Part shown: positions 34,778 through 40,915 of the stretch, in pieces
Position numbering within the stretch: the first letter of the stretch is position 1
How the letters are laid out: the number at the start of each line of letters is the position of its first letter
Assembly: GCA_947177445.1 (NCBI GenBank)
Contig: CAMWUL010000028.1
Coordinates: 1 to 40,915, forward strand
Reading direction: 5' to 3'
DNA length: 40,915 bases
From: an uncultured Lachnospiraceae bacterium
GTDB lineage: Bacteria; Bacillota; Clostridia; Lachnospirales; Lachnospiraceae
Notes under the pieces: generated by a model
Told to the model about the DNA's origin: nothing
Seen by the model: only the letters and a program-made list of their open reading frames with translations
Database searches by the model: none
Program-made: the position numbers and the translations under genes

Positions 34778-34808
34778 AAAAGAACCGTTTATTTCAGCGG
34801 TTCTTTTC
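34778..34808 (+). terminator. Terminator of the thioredoxin reductase-like gene
   Basis: AAAAGAACCG (34778-34787) and CGGTTCTTTT (34798-34807) form a perfect 10-bp stem with a 10-nt loop, and the stem ends in a T run. Confidence 0.8.
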
Positions 34809-34871
34809 TGTTGCAGCGAAAAACCCCGTAAAATGGGTATTTTCCAGGGTATTGCCAAAAATATCCTTATA

Positions 34872-34900
34872 TTGACAAAATTAAGAAAAGGTGATATATT
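34872..34900 (+). promoter_or_regulatory. Promoter of the NlpC/P60 gene
   Basis: TTGACA (34872-34877), a 17-nt spacer and TATATT (34895-34900) form a near-consensus sigma-A promoter. It gives a leader of about 75 nt, rich in A and T, before the start codon. Confidence 0.8.
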
Positions 34901-34981
34901 TTTTAACAGATGTAATAAATTTGTAATAAATGATAACAACAATGTAATTTTTCACATATACTGATACCAGAAAAGGAGAAC

Positions 34982-36205
34982 ATGATGATATTCAAGGGCA
35001 TCAAAGTGACAGCAGGAATATTAACGGCGGCAGTTGTCTTTTCCGGAGCGGGCATGACAGCATCTGCGTCGGGCTCTGGAGCCATGCTTCCCAGCGCGGG
35101 AGTGGATCTGGCAATCGGTAACGGCAACCGTCTGGAAGATATTTTGACATCATCCTCCATACCTGTGGAGTCTATTATAGAATGGATTAATACCGAGGAT
35201 TCTCAAGGCCGGTTTACGGATGGCGCTGTATCCAGAGAAGCCGCCGAAGAAGAGCTGTTCCGAAATCTGGTGATCGCACAGGTGAACGCATATGTAAATG
35301 TCCGGAGTATTCCCAGCGAAGAGGGCGAGATTCTGGGTAAGCTCTACAATAATTCCGTCGGAACCTTTCTGGAAGAGGAGAACGGCTGGTATAAGATTAC
35401 GTCGGGAACGGTCACAGGGTATGTAAAGGCAGAATATTGTGTTACGGGAGAGGCTGCCGTGGAGATTGCAAAGGCGGTGGGAACCCGGTTTGCCACTGTG
35501 ACGACTCAGACTCTGTTTGTCAGGATGGAGCCCAGTACAGAATCCGGGATTTTGGGAATGCTTCCCGAGGCTGAGGAGCTTCTGGTGCTGGAAGAGACGG
35601 AAGGCTGGGCAAGGGTGGACGTGGAGGAAGGCGAAGGCTGGGTATCCACGGATTATGTGAGCCTCCACAGTGAGTTTGTACAGGCCGAATCCAGGGAGGA
35701 AGAAGCCGCCCGTCTGGCCAAGGAGGAAGAGGAACGGAGAAAGGCAAGAGAGGCAGCTGCAGCAGCGGCCGCCCGGAATAACAATAATAATGCAGGCGGT
35801 AATACTGCACCTTCTGCACCTGCACAGCAGCCGGCAACCTATGCCGTGGGCGAGGGCAGCGAAATGGGAGTTGCCGTGGCGGATTACGCTCTGCAGTTTG
35901 TGGGAAATCCCTATGTGTATGGAGGAACCAGCCTGACCAACGGCGCCGACTGCTCAGGATTTGTAATGAGCGTCTATGCAAACTTTGGTGTGAGCCTGCC
36001 GCATTCGTCGGCATCTGACCGCACCCAGGGGTATGCGGTGGATGGTCTCGAAAACGCACAGCCCGGCGACCTGATTTGCTACTCGGGACATGTGGCGCTG
36101 TATATCGGCAATGGACAGATCGTGCATGCTTCCAACAGCAGAACCGGAATTATTGTGTCGGGAGCCGGTTACAGAAAGATATTGGCCATCAGAAGAATTT
36201 TCTAA
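34982..36205 (+). CDS. Secreted peptidoglycan endopeptidase with SH3 domains and NlpC/P60 domain
   Basis: Exported cell-wall hydrolase of 407 residues. The signal peptide (about 1-30) ends ASA. Two bacterial SH3 domains follow (about 100-150, AYVNVRSIPSEEGEILGKL, and about 165-235, LFVRMEPSTESGILGML). A charged Glu/Lys/Ala helical linker and an Asn/Pro-rich spacer (RNNNNNAGGNTAPSAPAQQP) lead to the NlpC/P60 domain. Its catalytic Cys324 lies in GADCSGF and His370 in GHVALYIGNGQIVHASN. It would cut the stem peptide between D-Glu and diaminopimelate, as family members do. Two ATGs (34982 and 34985) fit the AAAAGGAG site. It is monocistronic, with its own promoter and terminator. Confidence 0.93.
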   Translation: MMIFKGIKVTAGILTAAVVFSGAGMTASASGSGAMLPSAGVDLAIGNGNRLEDILTSSSIPVESIIEWINTEDSQGRFTDGAVSREAAEEELFRNLVIAQVNAYVNVRSIPSEEGEILGKLYNNSVGTFLEEENGWYKITSGTVTGYVKAEYCVTGEAAVEIAKAVGTRFATVTTQTLFVRMEPSTESGILGMLPEAEELLVLEETEGWARVDVEEGEGWVSTDYVSLHSEFVQAESREEEAARLAKEEEERRKAREAAAAAAARNNNNNAGGNTAPSAPAQQPATYAVGEGSEMGVAVADYALQFVGNPYVYGGTSLTNGADCSGFVMSVYANFGVSLPHSSASDRTQGYAVDGLENAQPGDLICYSGHVALYIGNGQIVHASNSRTGIIVSGAGYRKILAIRRIF

Positions 36206-36229
36206 CAGACAGATTTTATAGAATTGAAG

Positions 36230-36266
36230 GAGGTGCTGCACCGGGGGTGCGGCGCCTCTTTTTTTT
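36230..36266 (+). terminator. Terminator of the NlpC/P60 gene
   Basis: GAGGTGCTGCACC (36230-36242) pairs with GGTGCGGCGCCTC (36246-36258) in a 13-bp stem with two G-T pairs and a 3-nt loop, followed by eight T residues. Confidence 0.92.
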
Positions 36267-36681
36267 GGCCGATGGATATGATTCCCGTAAGGGAGAGTAC
36301 GTTTGGGAGTAAGGGAAACATTTGTCTGATGAATTACGGAAGTTGTCAAAATATTACATTCCGGAGGCGGAAGAGTCTGAGGGTGATGTCTGTGCATATT
36401 GTACAAAAACAGCTGATGATTGAAATCTGAAAAAAGAATTGATTGAAAAATCGAAAAGGTTATCCACAAAGAAGCCTGGGCGAAATCGTTCAACAATGAC
36501 TTATACACCGAGTTATGCACAATATCCACATTTTTTTCGGATGGGATATGCAATGGGATAAGAGGATAAAAAGAAACATATGTTTTGTGAAGTTGTAATA
36601 AAAATCGATTTTAGACGAAAAATAAGAAAAAATAGATTGACAGAGGTAATGTCAAAAATAAGGAAAAAATTTGCCAAATTG
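36267..36681. other. Long non-coding region before the hibernation factor gene
   Basis: No reading frame worth calling lies between the NlpC terminator and the hpf promoter. It holds a small hairpin TCCC-GTAA-GGGA with GTAAGGGA repeated (36287 and 36309), the DnaA-box-like cluster listed separately, a perfect palindrome AAAATCGATTTT (36601-36612), and TTGAC-N9-GTCAA (36637-36655). AT content rises strongly from about 36540 onward. A structured RNA related to the raiA motif, known upstream of such genes in Firmicutes, cannot be excluded by eye. Confidence 0.5.
36460..36530 (+). promoter_or_regulatory. Cluster of four DnaA-box-like sequences
   Basis: On the plus strand: TTATCCACA (36460-36468, a perfect DnaA box), TTATACACC (36501-36509), TTATGCACA (36513-36521, fits TTATNCACA) and ATATCCACA (36522-36530). 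The last two are directly adjacent. An AT-rich stretch follows. No dnaA, dnaN or rpmH is nearby, so this is unlikely to be the main origin. Confidence 0.55.
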
Positions 36682-36711
36682 TTGCAAAACCTTGCGGGAA
36701 TATGCTATAAT
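36682..36711 (+). promoter_or_regulatory. Promoter of the hibernation factor gene
   Basis: TTGCAA (36682-36687), an 18-nt spacer and a perfect TATAAT (36706-36711) preceded by TGC, an extended -10. Transcription would start about 30 nt before the gene. Confidence 0.7.
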
Positions 36712-36746
36712 GATCATACAATAAACAGCGGAAAGGGATGAACAGC

Positions 36747-37274
36747 ATGAAGTTTATTATTGTAGGCAGAAACATTGAAGTTACACCCGCATTGAAATCA
36801 ACCGTAGAAGAGAAGATCGGAAAACTGGGGAAGTATTTTAATCCCGATACGGAGGTGCATGTGACGCTGAGTGTTGAGAAGGAGCGCCAGAAGATCGAGG
36901 TGACTATTCCTGTCAAGGGCAATATCATCCGCTCCGAACAGGTCAGCAACGACATGTATGTTTCCATTGACCTGGTGGAAGAGATCATTGAAAGGCAGCT
37001 GAAGAAGTATAAGACCAAGATCGTGGACAAGCATCAGTCGGGCGGCTCTTTCAGCAAAATGTATATGGAGAATGAATATGTTGATGAAGAGGAGGTCAGG
37101 ATCGTCCGCACCAAGAGGTTTGACATCAAGCCCATGTATCCTGAAGATGCCTGCATCCAGATGGAACTGCTTGGACATAACTTCTTTGTATTCATCAATG
37201 CCGAGACGGATCAGGTCAATGTGGTGTACAAGAGAAAGGGAGACACCTATGGGCTGATCGAGCCGGAGGTGTGA
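36747..37274 (+). CDS. hpf: Long-form ribosome hibernation-promoting factor
   Basis: Cytoplasmic protein of 175 residues that joins 70S ribosomes into inactive 100S pairs in slow growth. The N-terminal S30AE domain (MKFIIVGRNIEVTPALKSTV to about 105) binds the small subunit. The C-terminal domain (VRTKRFDIKPMYPEDACIQM to the end) is the dimerisation domain typical of the long form. The ATG at 36747 is used because GGAAAGGG ends 9 nt upstream; the ATG at 36738 abuts that site. It is monocistronic between its own promoter and terminator. Confidence 0.95.
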   Translation: MKFIIVGRNIEVTPALKSTVEEKIGKLGKYFNPDTEVHVTLSVEKERQKIEVTIPVKGNIIRSEQVSNDMYVSIDLVEEIIERQLKKYKTKIVDKHQSGGSFSKMYMENEYVDEEEVRIVRTKRFDIKPMYPEDACIQMELLGHNFFVFINAETDQVNVVYKRKGDTYGLIEPEV

Positions 37275-37329
37275 TAAAGCAGCAGACTGCGTCAGCAGTT
37301 CGGATTTTTTATAGAAATGGAATTGGATA

Positions 37330-37364
37330 CGGCTCCGGAAGGTAAAGCTTCCGGAGCTGTTTTT
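37330..37364 (+). terminator. Terminator of hpf
   Basis: CGGCTCCGGAAG (37330-37341) and CTTCCGGAGCTG (37348-37359) form a 12-bp stem with one G-T pair and a 6-nt loop, followed by TTTTT. Confidence 0.9.
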
Positions 37365-37468
37365 GTGTGCGCGGGCATAAAAGGCATGGTCTGCATGATT
37401 ATTTGGTTAAAGCTTATCTTTTCGGTAAAAATAATACAAGATCAAATATTATGGCAAGGAGGAGAAAT

Positions 37469-39736
37469 ATGCGCAAAGTGATCAGACTGGATCATGACTG
37501 GAGATTTATACAGGAGGATGCAGGGCTTCCCGATGTTTTGCCGGAGGGCTGGAAAAAGGTTGATCTGCCTCATACATGGAACGCGGTGGACGGACATGAC
37601 GGAAACGGATCTTACAGCCGGGGAAAATGCTGGTATGCCAGAAGCTTTGAGACACCTGTGCAGCCATTGAAGGGCGGAAGGGTATATGTGGAGGTTTTGG
37701 CGGCAGGACAGCAGGCGGAGGTGTATGTAAACGGAACGAAGGCGGCGTATCATGAGGGCGGCTATTCTATTTTCCGCGCCGATGTGACGGGGCTTTGCAG
37801 GGAAGCGGGAGAAAACCTTCTGGTCATTGCCTGTAGCAATGAGCACAGGGACAGAGTATATCCGCAGTCTGCGGATTTTACCTTTTACGGAGGACTGTAC
37901 CGGGGAGTAAATCTGATCAGTGTGCCGGACACTCATTTTGACCTGGAATATTACGGAGGTCCCGGACTTCAGGTGACACCCAGACCCTGTGAGGGCGGAG
38001 CCGTATTTGAACTGGTGTCATATATAAAAAATCCCGATGAAAATTTGACGGTATTGTATACTATCAGTGATGCGGAGGGAAAAGAGGCCGGGTATGCCTG
38101 CAGGCCTGCACAGGACAGCAAGGTTACCGTATACGTTCCCAACGCCCGCAGGTGGGAAATCGACGATCCGTACCTGTATACAGTGACGGCGATTTTACAG
38201 AGAAGAAACGAGGCCGTTGATGAGGTAAGCCTCCGTGCGGGAGTTCGTGATTTTTCCTGTGATCCCCAAAAGGGATTTTTCCTGAATGGAAAGGCAGTTC
38301 CTCTTCGGGGAGTGAGCCGTCATCAGGACAGACTTTATATGGGAAATGCCCTCACGGCCCGGGAGCATTATGAGGATGCGCTGATCATTAAGGAATTAGG
38401 GGCAAACTCGGTTCGTCTGGCACATTATCAGCATTCGCAGGATTTTTATGATGCCTGTGATGAAATGGGATTTGTTGTATGGGCAGAAATTCCCTTCATC
38501 AGTGTGATGAATCAGGATCCGGAAGCTCATCTGAACTGTATCAGTCAGCTAAAGGAGCTGATCGTCCAGAATTACCATCATCCATCTGTCTGCTTCTGGG
38601 GTATTTCCAATGAAATTCTCATTGGCGGTATTTCGGAGCATCTGGTGGAAAATCACAGGGAATTGAATGCCATTGCCAAAGAACTGGATCCCACCCGCCT
38701 GACCACCATTGCCCATGTAAGCATGACGCCGCAGGACGGACCCATGCATGGCATTACGGATATAGAAAGCTATAATCACTATTTTGGATGGTATGGAGGC
38801 AGGATGGAGGATAATGGTCCCTGGCTGGATCATTTTCACCAGGTGCATCCGGAAATCTGTCTGGGATTGTCAGAGTATGGCTGCGAAGGGATCATCACCT
38901 ACCATGGGCCGGAGCCGGCCTGCAAGGATTACAGTGAAGAATATCAGGCGCTTTATCATGAGCATATGGCGCAGGTCCTGGAAGAACGTCCCTGGATCTG
39001 GTCCAGCTATGTATGGAACATGTTTGACTTCGGCTGTGCGGCCAGAGACGAGGGAGGCGTAGCCGGACGAAACAACAAGGGCCTGGTGACCTTTGACCGA
39101 AAGACGAAAAAGGACAGCTTTTATCTTTATAAGGCGTATTGGAACCGGGAGCCCATGGTCCACCTCTGCGGCAAGCGTTATGCCCAGCGGGCAGGAGAAA
39201 CCACACGGATACGGGTTTACTCCAATCAGCCGTCGGTCACGCTGTATGTGAACGGTGAAAAGGCCGGGGAACAGCACGGGAACAAGGTATTTGTTTTTGA
39301 GGCGGCTCTGAAAAGAGGCGATAATATTATTTTGGCCGAGGCAGGAGAATGCAGAGACTCTATGACTGTGGAGAGGGTGGAGCAGGAGCCGTCTATTTAT
39401 ACACTGCCGGAGGTGGAGGAAAGGGCTGAGGGCGTGGCCAACTGGTTCCGCACAATAGGGGATATGGATCTGAAAGCGCCCATGGAATTTCCGGAGGGCA
39501 TGTACAGTATCAGGGACTCCATGGAGGAGATTGCCGAGAATCCGGAGGCCTTTGAGATTGTTGCCACGGCGGTAAAGCTTGCCACAAATATGAAAATCGA
39601 GCCGGGAACCGGTATGTGGGATATGCTGAAGGGCATGTCGCCGGAGGATATGGTGAAAATGGCGGGTTCTCTGATGCCGGAAGGCTTTGCGGAAAGCATT
39701 CAGGCAAAGCTTTCCCGGATCAAAAAGAAGGCCTGA
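37469..39736 (+). CDS. Glycoside hydrolase family 2 enzyme with C-terminal helical extension
   Basis: Glycosidase of 755 residues without a signal peptide. The jelly-roll domain starts IRLDHDWRFIQEDAG with KVDLPHTWNAVDG. The Ig-like domain follows, then the barrel, with FFLNGKAVPLRGVSRHQD, acid/base Glu382 (GISNEILIG) and nucleophile Glu469 (LSEYGCEG). A further beta domain (VTLYVNGEKAGEQ) precedes an unusual C-terminal stretch of about 110 residues predicted as helices (MYSIRDSMEEIAENPEAF; MLKGMSPEDMVKMAGSLMPEG). GGAGG (37458-37462) is 6 nt before the ATG at 37469; upstream codons lie in the gap after the hpf terminator. It is only distantly similar to the GH2 at 26215. Its sugar is unknown. 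Confidence 0.88.
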   Translation: MRKVIRLDHDWRFIQEDAGLPDVLPEGWKKVDLPHTWNAVDGHDGNGSYSRGKCWYARSFETPVQPLKGGRVYVEVLAAGQQAEVYVNGTKAAYHEGGYSIFRADVTGLCREAGENLLVIACSNEHRDRVYPQSADFTFYGGLYRGVNLISVPDTHFDLEYYGGPGLQVTPRPCEGGAVFELVSYIKNPDENLTVLYTISDAEGKEAGYACRPAQDSKVTVYVPNARRWEIDDPYLYTVTAILQRRNEAVDEVSLRAGVRDFSCDPQKGFFLNGKAVPLRGVSRHQDRLYMGNALTAREHYEDALIIKELGANSVRLAHYQHSQDFYDACDEMGFVVWAEIPFISVMNQDPEAHLNCISQLKELIVQNYHHPSVCFWGISNEILIGGISEHLVENHRELNAIAKELDPTRLTTIAHVSMTPQDGPMHGITDIESYNHYFGWYGGRMEDNGPWLDHFHQVHPEICLGLSEYGCEGIITYHGPEPACKDYSEEYQALYHEHMAQVLEERPWIWSSYVWNMFDFGCAARDEGGVAGRNNKGLVTFDRKTKKDSFYLYKAYWNREPMVHLCGKRYAQRAGETTRIRVYSNQPSVTLYVNGEKAGEQHGNKVFVFEAALKRGDNIILAEAGECRDSMTVERVEQEPSIYTLPEVEERAEGVANWFRTIGDMDLKAPMEFPEGMYSIRDSMEEIAENPEAFEIVATAVKLATNMKIEPGTGMWDMLKGMSPEDMVKMAGSLMPEGFAESIQAKLSRIKKKA

Positions 39737-39785
39737 TGCGAAAATAGTATTCGGCTGGAATGTTCCCGGAGACGGATATCGGAGG

Positions 39786-39852
39786 ATTGTGCCGCGTTGC
39801 CGATGTGATGCGGCGCAATACCTGGTATCGGTGCCGGGCTGATGCAGCACCG
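39786..39852. other. Two consecutive hairpins in the gap after the GH2 gene
   Basis: ATTGTGCCGC/GCGGCGCAAT (39786-39795 and 39810-39819, one G-T pair) and CGGTGC/GCACCG (39829-39834 and 39847-39852). Neither is followed by a T run, so they are not standard terminators. They might stabilise the GH2 transcript end. Nothing else is seen before 39934. Confidence 0.35.
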
Positions 39853-39933
39853 GGGACAGTTTCCTGCCGGATGAATATTGCTTCTTTCTCTTTTCATATA
39901 TTGGAATGACAGTGTGATGCGCAAGGGGAAGCA

Positions 39934-40915
39934 ATGATTAAAGAAATATTTCAGCGTTCTGCCGGGAAGATCCGTGAAATCGGTCACAGCGGAGGCAGAG
40001 AAAAATACAGAAAATGGATCAAGGGAGCAATTCTGGCGGAATGCGCCGCCGTGGCAATATTGACGGCAGGACTTTGGAGACGGGCGGGAGAAGAAGCCGA
40101 GAGCGCCAGCAGCCATGTGCTGTCCGTGGAGAATGATTACATAAAATGGGTGGATTTTACTGTTTCCTATGAGGCACTGTGCAAGGCCTATGAATGGGAT
40201 GTGAAAACCCATGGAACGGATTATGAGATAAGCTGGGTGGACCTTCTGGCCTACACTGCGGCCAAAACAGGCGGAAAATTTGATAATAGCTCCCTGAAAA
40301 CTATGGAAAAGGCAGCAGAGGCGATTTCCCAGGGCGATAAGACGTTGGAGGAAATGACCGCCGATATGAAATATTTTTCTTATTACCAGGAGGCCTATGA
40401 CGCCGCCATTGGAGGGCTTGTGGGAGAATATCAGGAGGAAGTATTAGACGAAGCAGGCAATGCGGCTTATGAGCAGCGGTATGGGCTGAAGGGCTATTTC
40501 CCTCTGGCACGCGGCTTTGATTATACACATTATGATGACTTTGGAGTCGGAAGGAGCTATGGTTACGAGAGGAAGCATCTGGGACATGACATGATGGGGT
40601 TGGTAGGTACACCGATTATGGCGGTGGAGTCCGGAGTGGTTGAGGCTCTGGGCTGGAATCAGTACGGCGGATGGCGCATCGGCATCCGAAGCTTTGACGG
40701 AAAAAGATACTATTATTATGCACACCTGCGGCAGAACTATCCTTATGCAGAGGGACTGGAGGAGGGAAGCGTGGTGACAGCCGGTGACGTAATCGGATAT
40801 ATGGGGCATACGGGCTACAGTACTGAAGAGAACGTGAATAATATCAAAATCGTGCATCTCCACTGGGGGCTGCAGCTGATTTTTGACGAGTCCCAGAAGG
40901 AGGGAAATAATGAGA
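39934..40915 (+). CDS. M23-family (LytM-like) metallopeptidase, 3' end outside the window
   Basis: The frame is open from the ATG at 39934 to the window edge (327 residues so far). AGGGGA lies upstream. It has a cytoplasmic basic stretch, one transmembrane helix (AILAECAAVAILTAGLW), then an extracytoplasmic region. The M23 zinc motifs are present: His215 and Asp219 (HLGHDMMG, the HxxxD motif) and His308/His310 (HLHW, the HxH motif), with ARGFDYTHYDDFGVGRSYG before them and VTAGDVIGYMGHTG between. A cell-wall endopeptidase role is likely. The membrane anchor and the residue pattern resemble the M23 proteins that act with sporulation or division machinery, but no partner gene is in view. Confidence 0.87.
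   Translation, partial: MIKEIFQRSAGKIREIGHSGGREKYRKWIKGAILAECAAVAILTAGLWRRAGEEAESASSHVLSVENDYIKWVDFTVSYEALCKAYEWDVKTHGTDYEISWVDLLAYTAAKTGGKFDNSSLKTMEKAAEAISQGDKTLEEMTADMKYFSYYQEAYDAAIGGLVGEYQEEVLDEAGNAAYEQRYGLKGYFPLARGFDYTHYDDFGVGRSYGYERKHLGHDMMGLVGTPIMAVESGVVEALGWNQYGGWRIGIRSFDGKRYYYYAHLRQNYPYAEGLEEGSVVTAGDVIGYMGHTGYSTEENVNNIKIVHLHWGLQLIFDESQKEGNNE

Noticed and set aside
36460..36620. Chromosomal replication origin
   Set aside because: DnaA-box-like sites and AT-rich DNA are present, but dnaA, dnaN, rpmH and other origin markers are absent and only one box is perfect.
39786..39852. Intrinsic terminator after the second GH2 gene
   Set aside because: Good stems but no T run follows either hairpin.
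38870..39934. Long minus-strand frame opposite the GH2 gene
   Set aside because: Antisense shadow of a gene with clear catalytic motifs; no start signal or recognisable domain.

Overview
The window looks like chromosomal DNA from a low-to-mid GC Firmicute, most probably Lachnospiraceae or a close clostridial relative. The basis is family-level: strong GGAGG-type ribosome binding sites, frequent 4-bp gene overlaps, a Gram-positive type Tad pilus locus, the dapL/dapF lysine pair, a TPR-DUF4037-DUF4125 protein, a long-form hibernation factor and several glycoside hydrolase family 2 enzymes. The genus cannot be named from the sequence. There are no rRNA, tRNA, phage or CRISPR features.

Layout. 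(1) 151-3424: an aldo/keto reductase with a C-terminal ferredoxin-like domain, then a chemoreceptor whose promoter is embedded in the terminator hairpin of the gene before it. (2) 3465-13374: a complete-looking Tad (Flp) pilus operon. It has a promoter, an untranslated leader of about 200 nt with riboswitch-like folding, the CpaF ATPase, TadB, TadC, an Flp-like pilin, two small pseudopilin-like proteins, CpaB, a 1341-residue secreted glycine-rich and cysteine-rich protein, and a TadV prepilin peptidase. No TadZ/CpaE is present. (3) 13445-20127: a glycosyltransferase, a HisC-like aminotransferase, a DUF368 (PopT) undecaprenyl-phosphate transporter, a methyltransferase, Hsp33 and glutamine-dependent NAD synthetase, mostly closely packed on the plus strand. 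(4) 20185-26201: a minus-strand membrane-anchored protein, dapF and dapL (diaminopimelate for lysine and peptidoglycan), a small alarmone synthetase and the large TPR-DUF4037-DUF4125 protein. (5) 26215-32403: a GH2 glycosidase carrying an in-frame 30-bp tandem repeat, then a TetR regulator with a palindromic operator pair controlling an ABC exporter and an MFS pump. (6) 32479-36205: a small unknown protein, a minus-strand short-chain dehydrogenase, a 143-bp MITE-like element with terminal inverted repeats and an 8-bp target duplication, a thioredoxin reductase-like enzyme and a secreted SH3-NlpC/P60 peptidoglycan hydrolase. (7) 36230-40915: a 540-bp non-coding region with a cluster of DnaA-box-like sequences, the ribosome hibernation factor, a second GH2 enzyme and the start of an M23 (LytM) peptidase that runs off the window.

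The strongest items for follow-up are the MITE-like element (33509-33667), the Tad operon with its structured leader and giant secreted protein, the alarmone synthetase next to the DUF4037/DUF4125 protein, and the DnaA-box cluster before the hibernation factor. Start codons were chosen by Shine-Dalgarno spacing and often differ from the longest reading frame. All family names come from motif reading by eye, without database searches.
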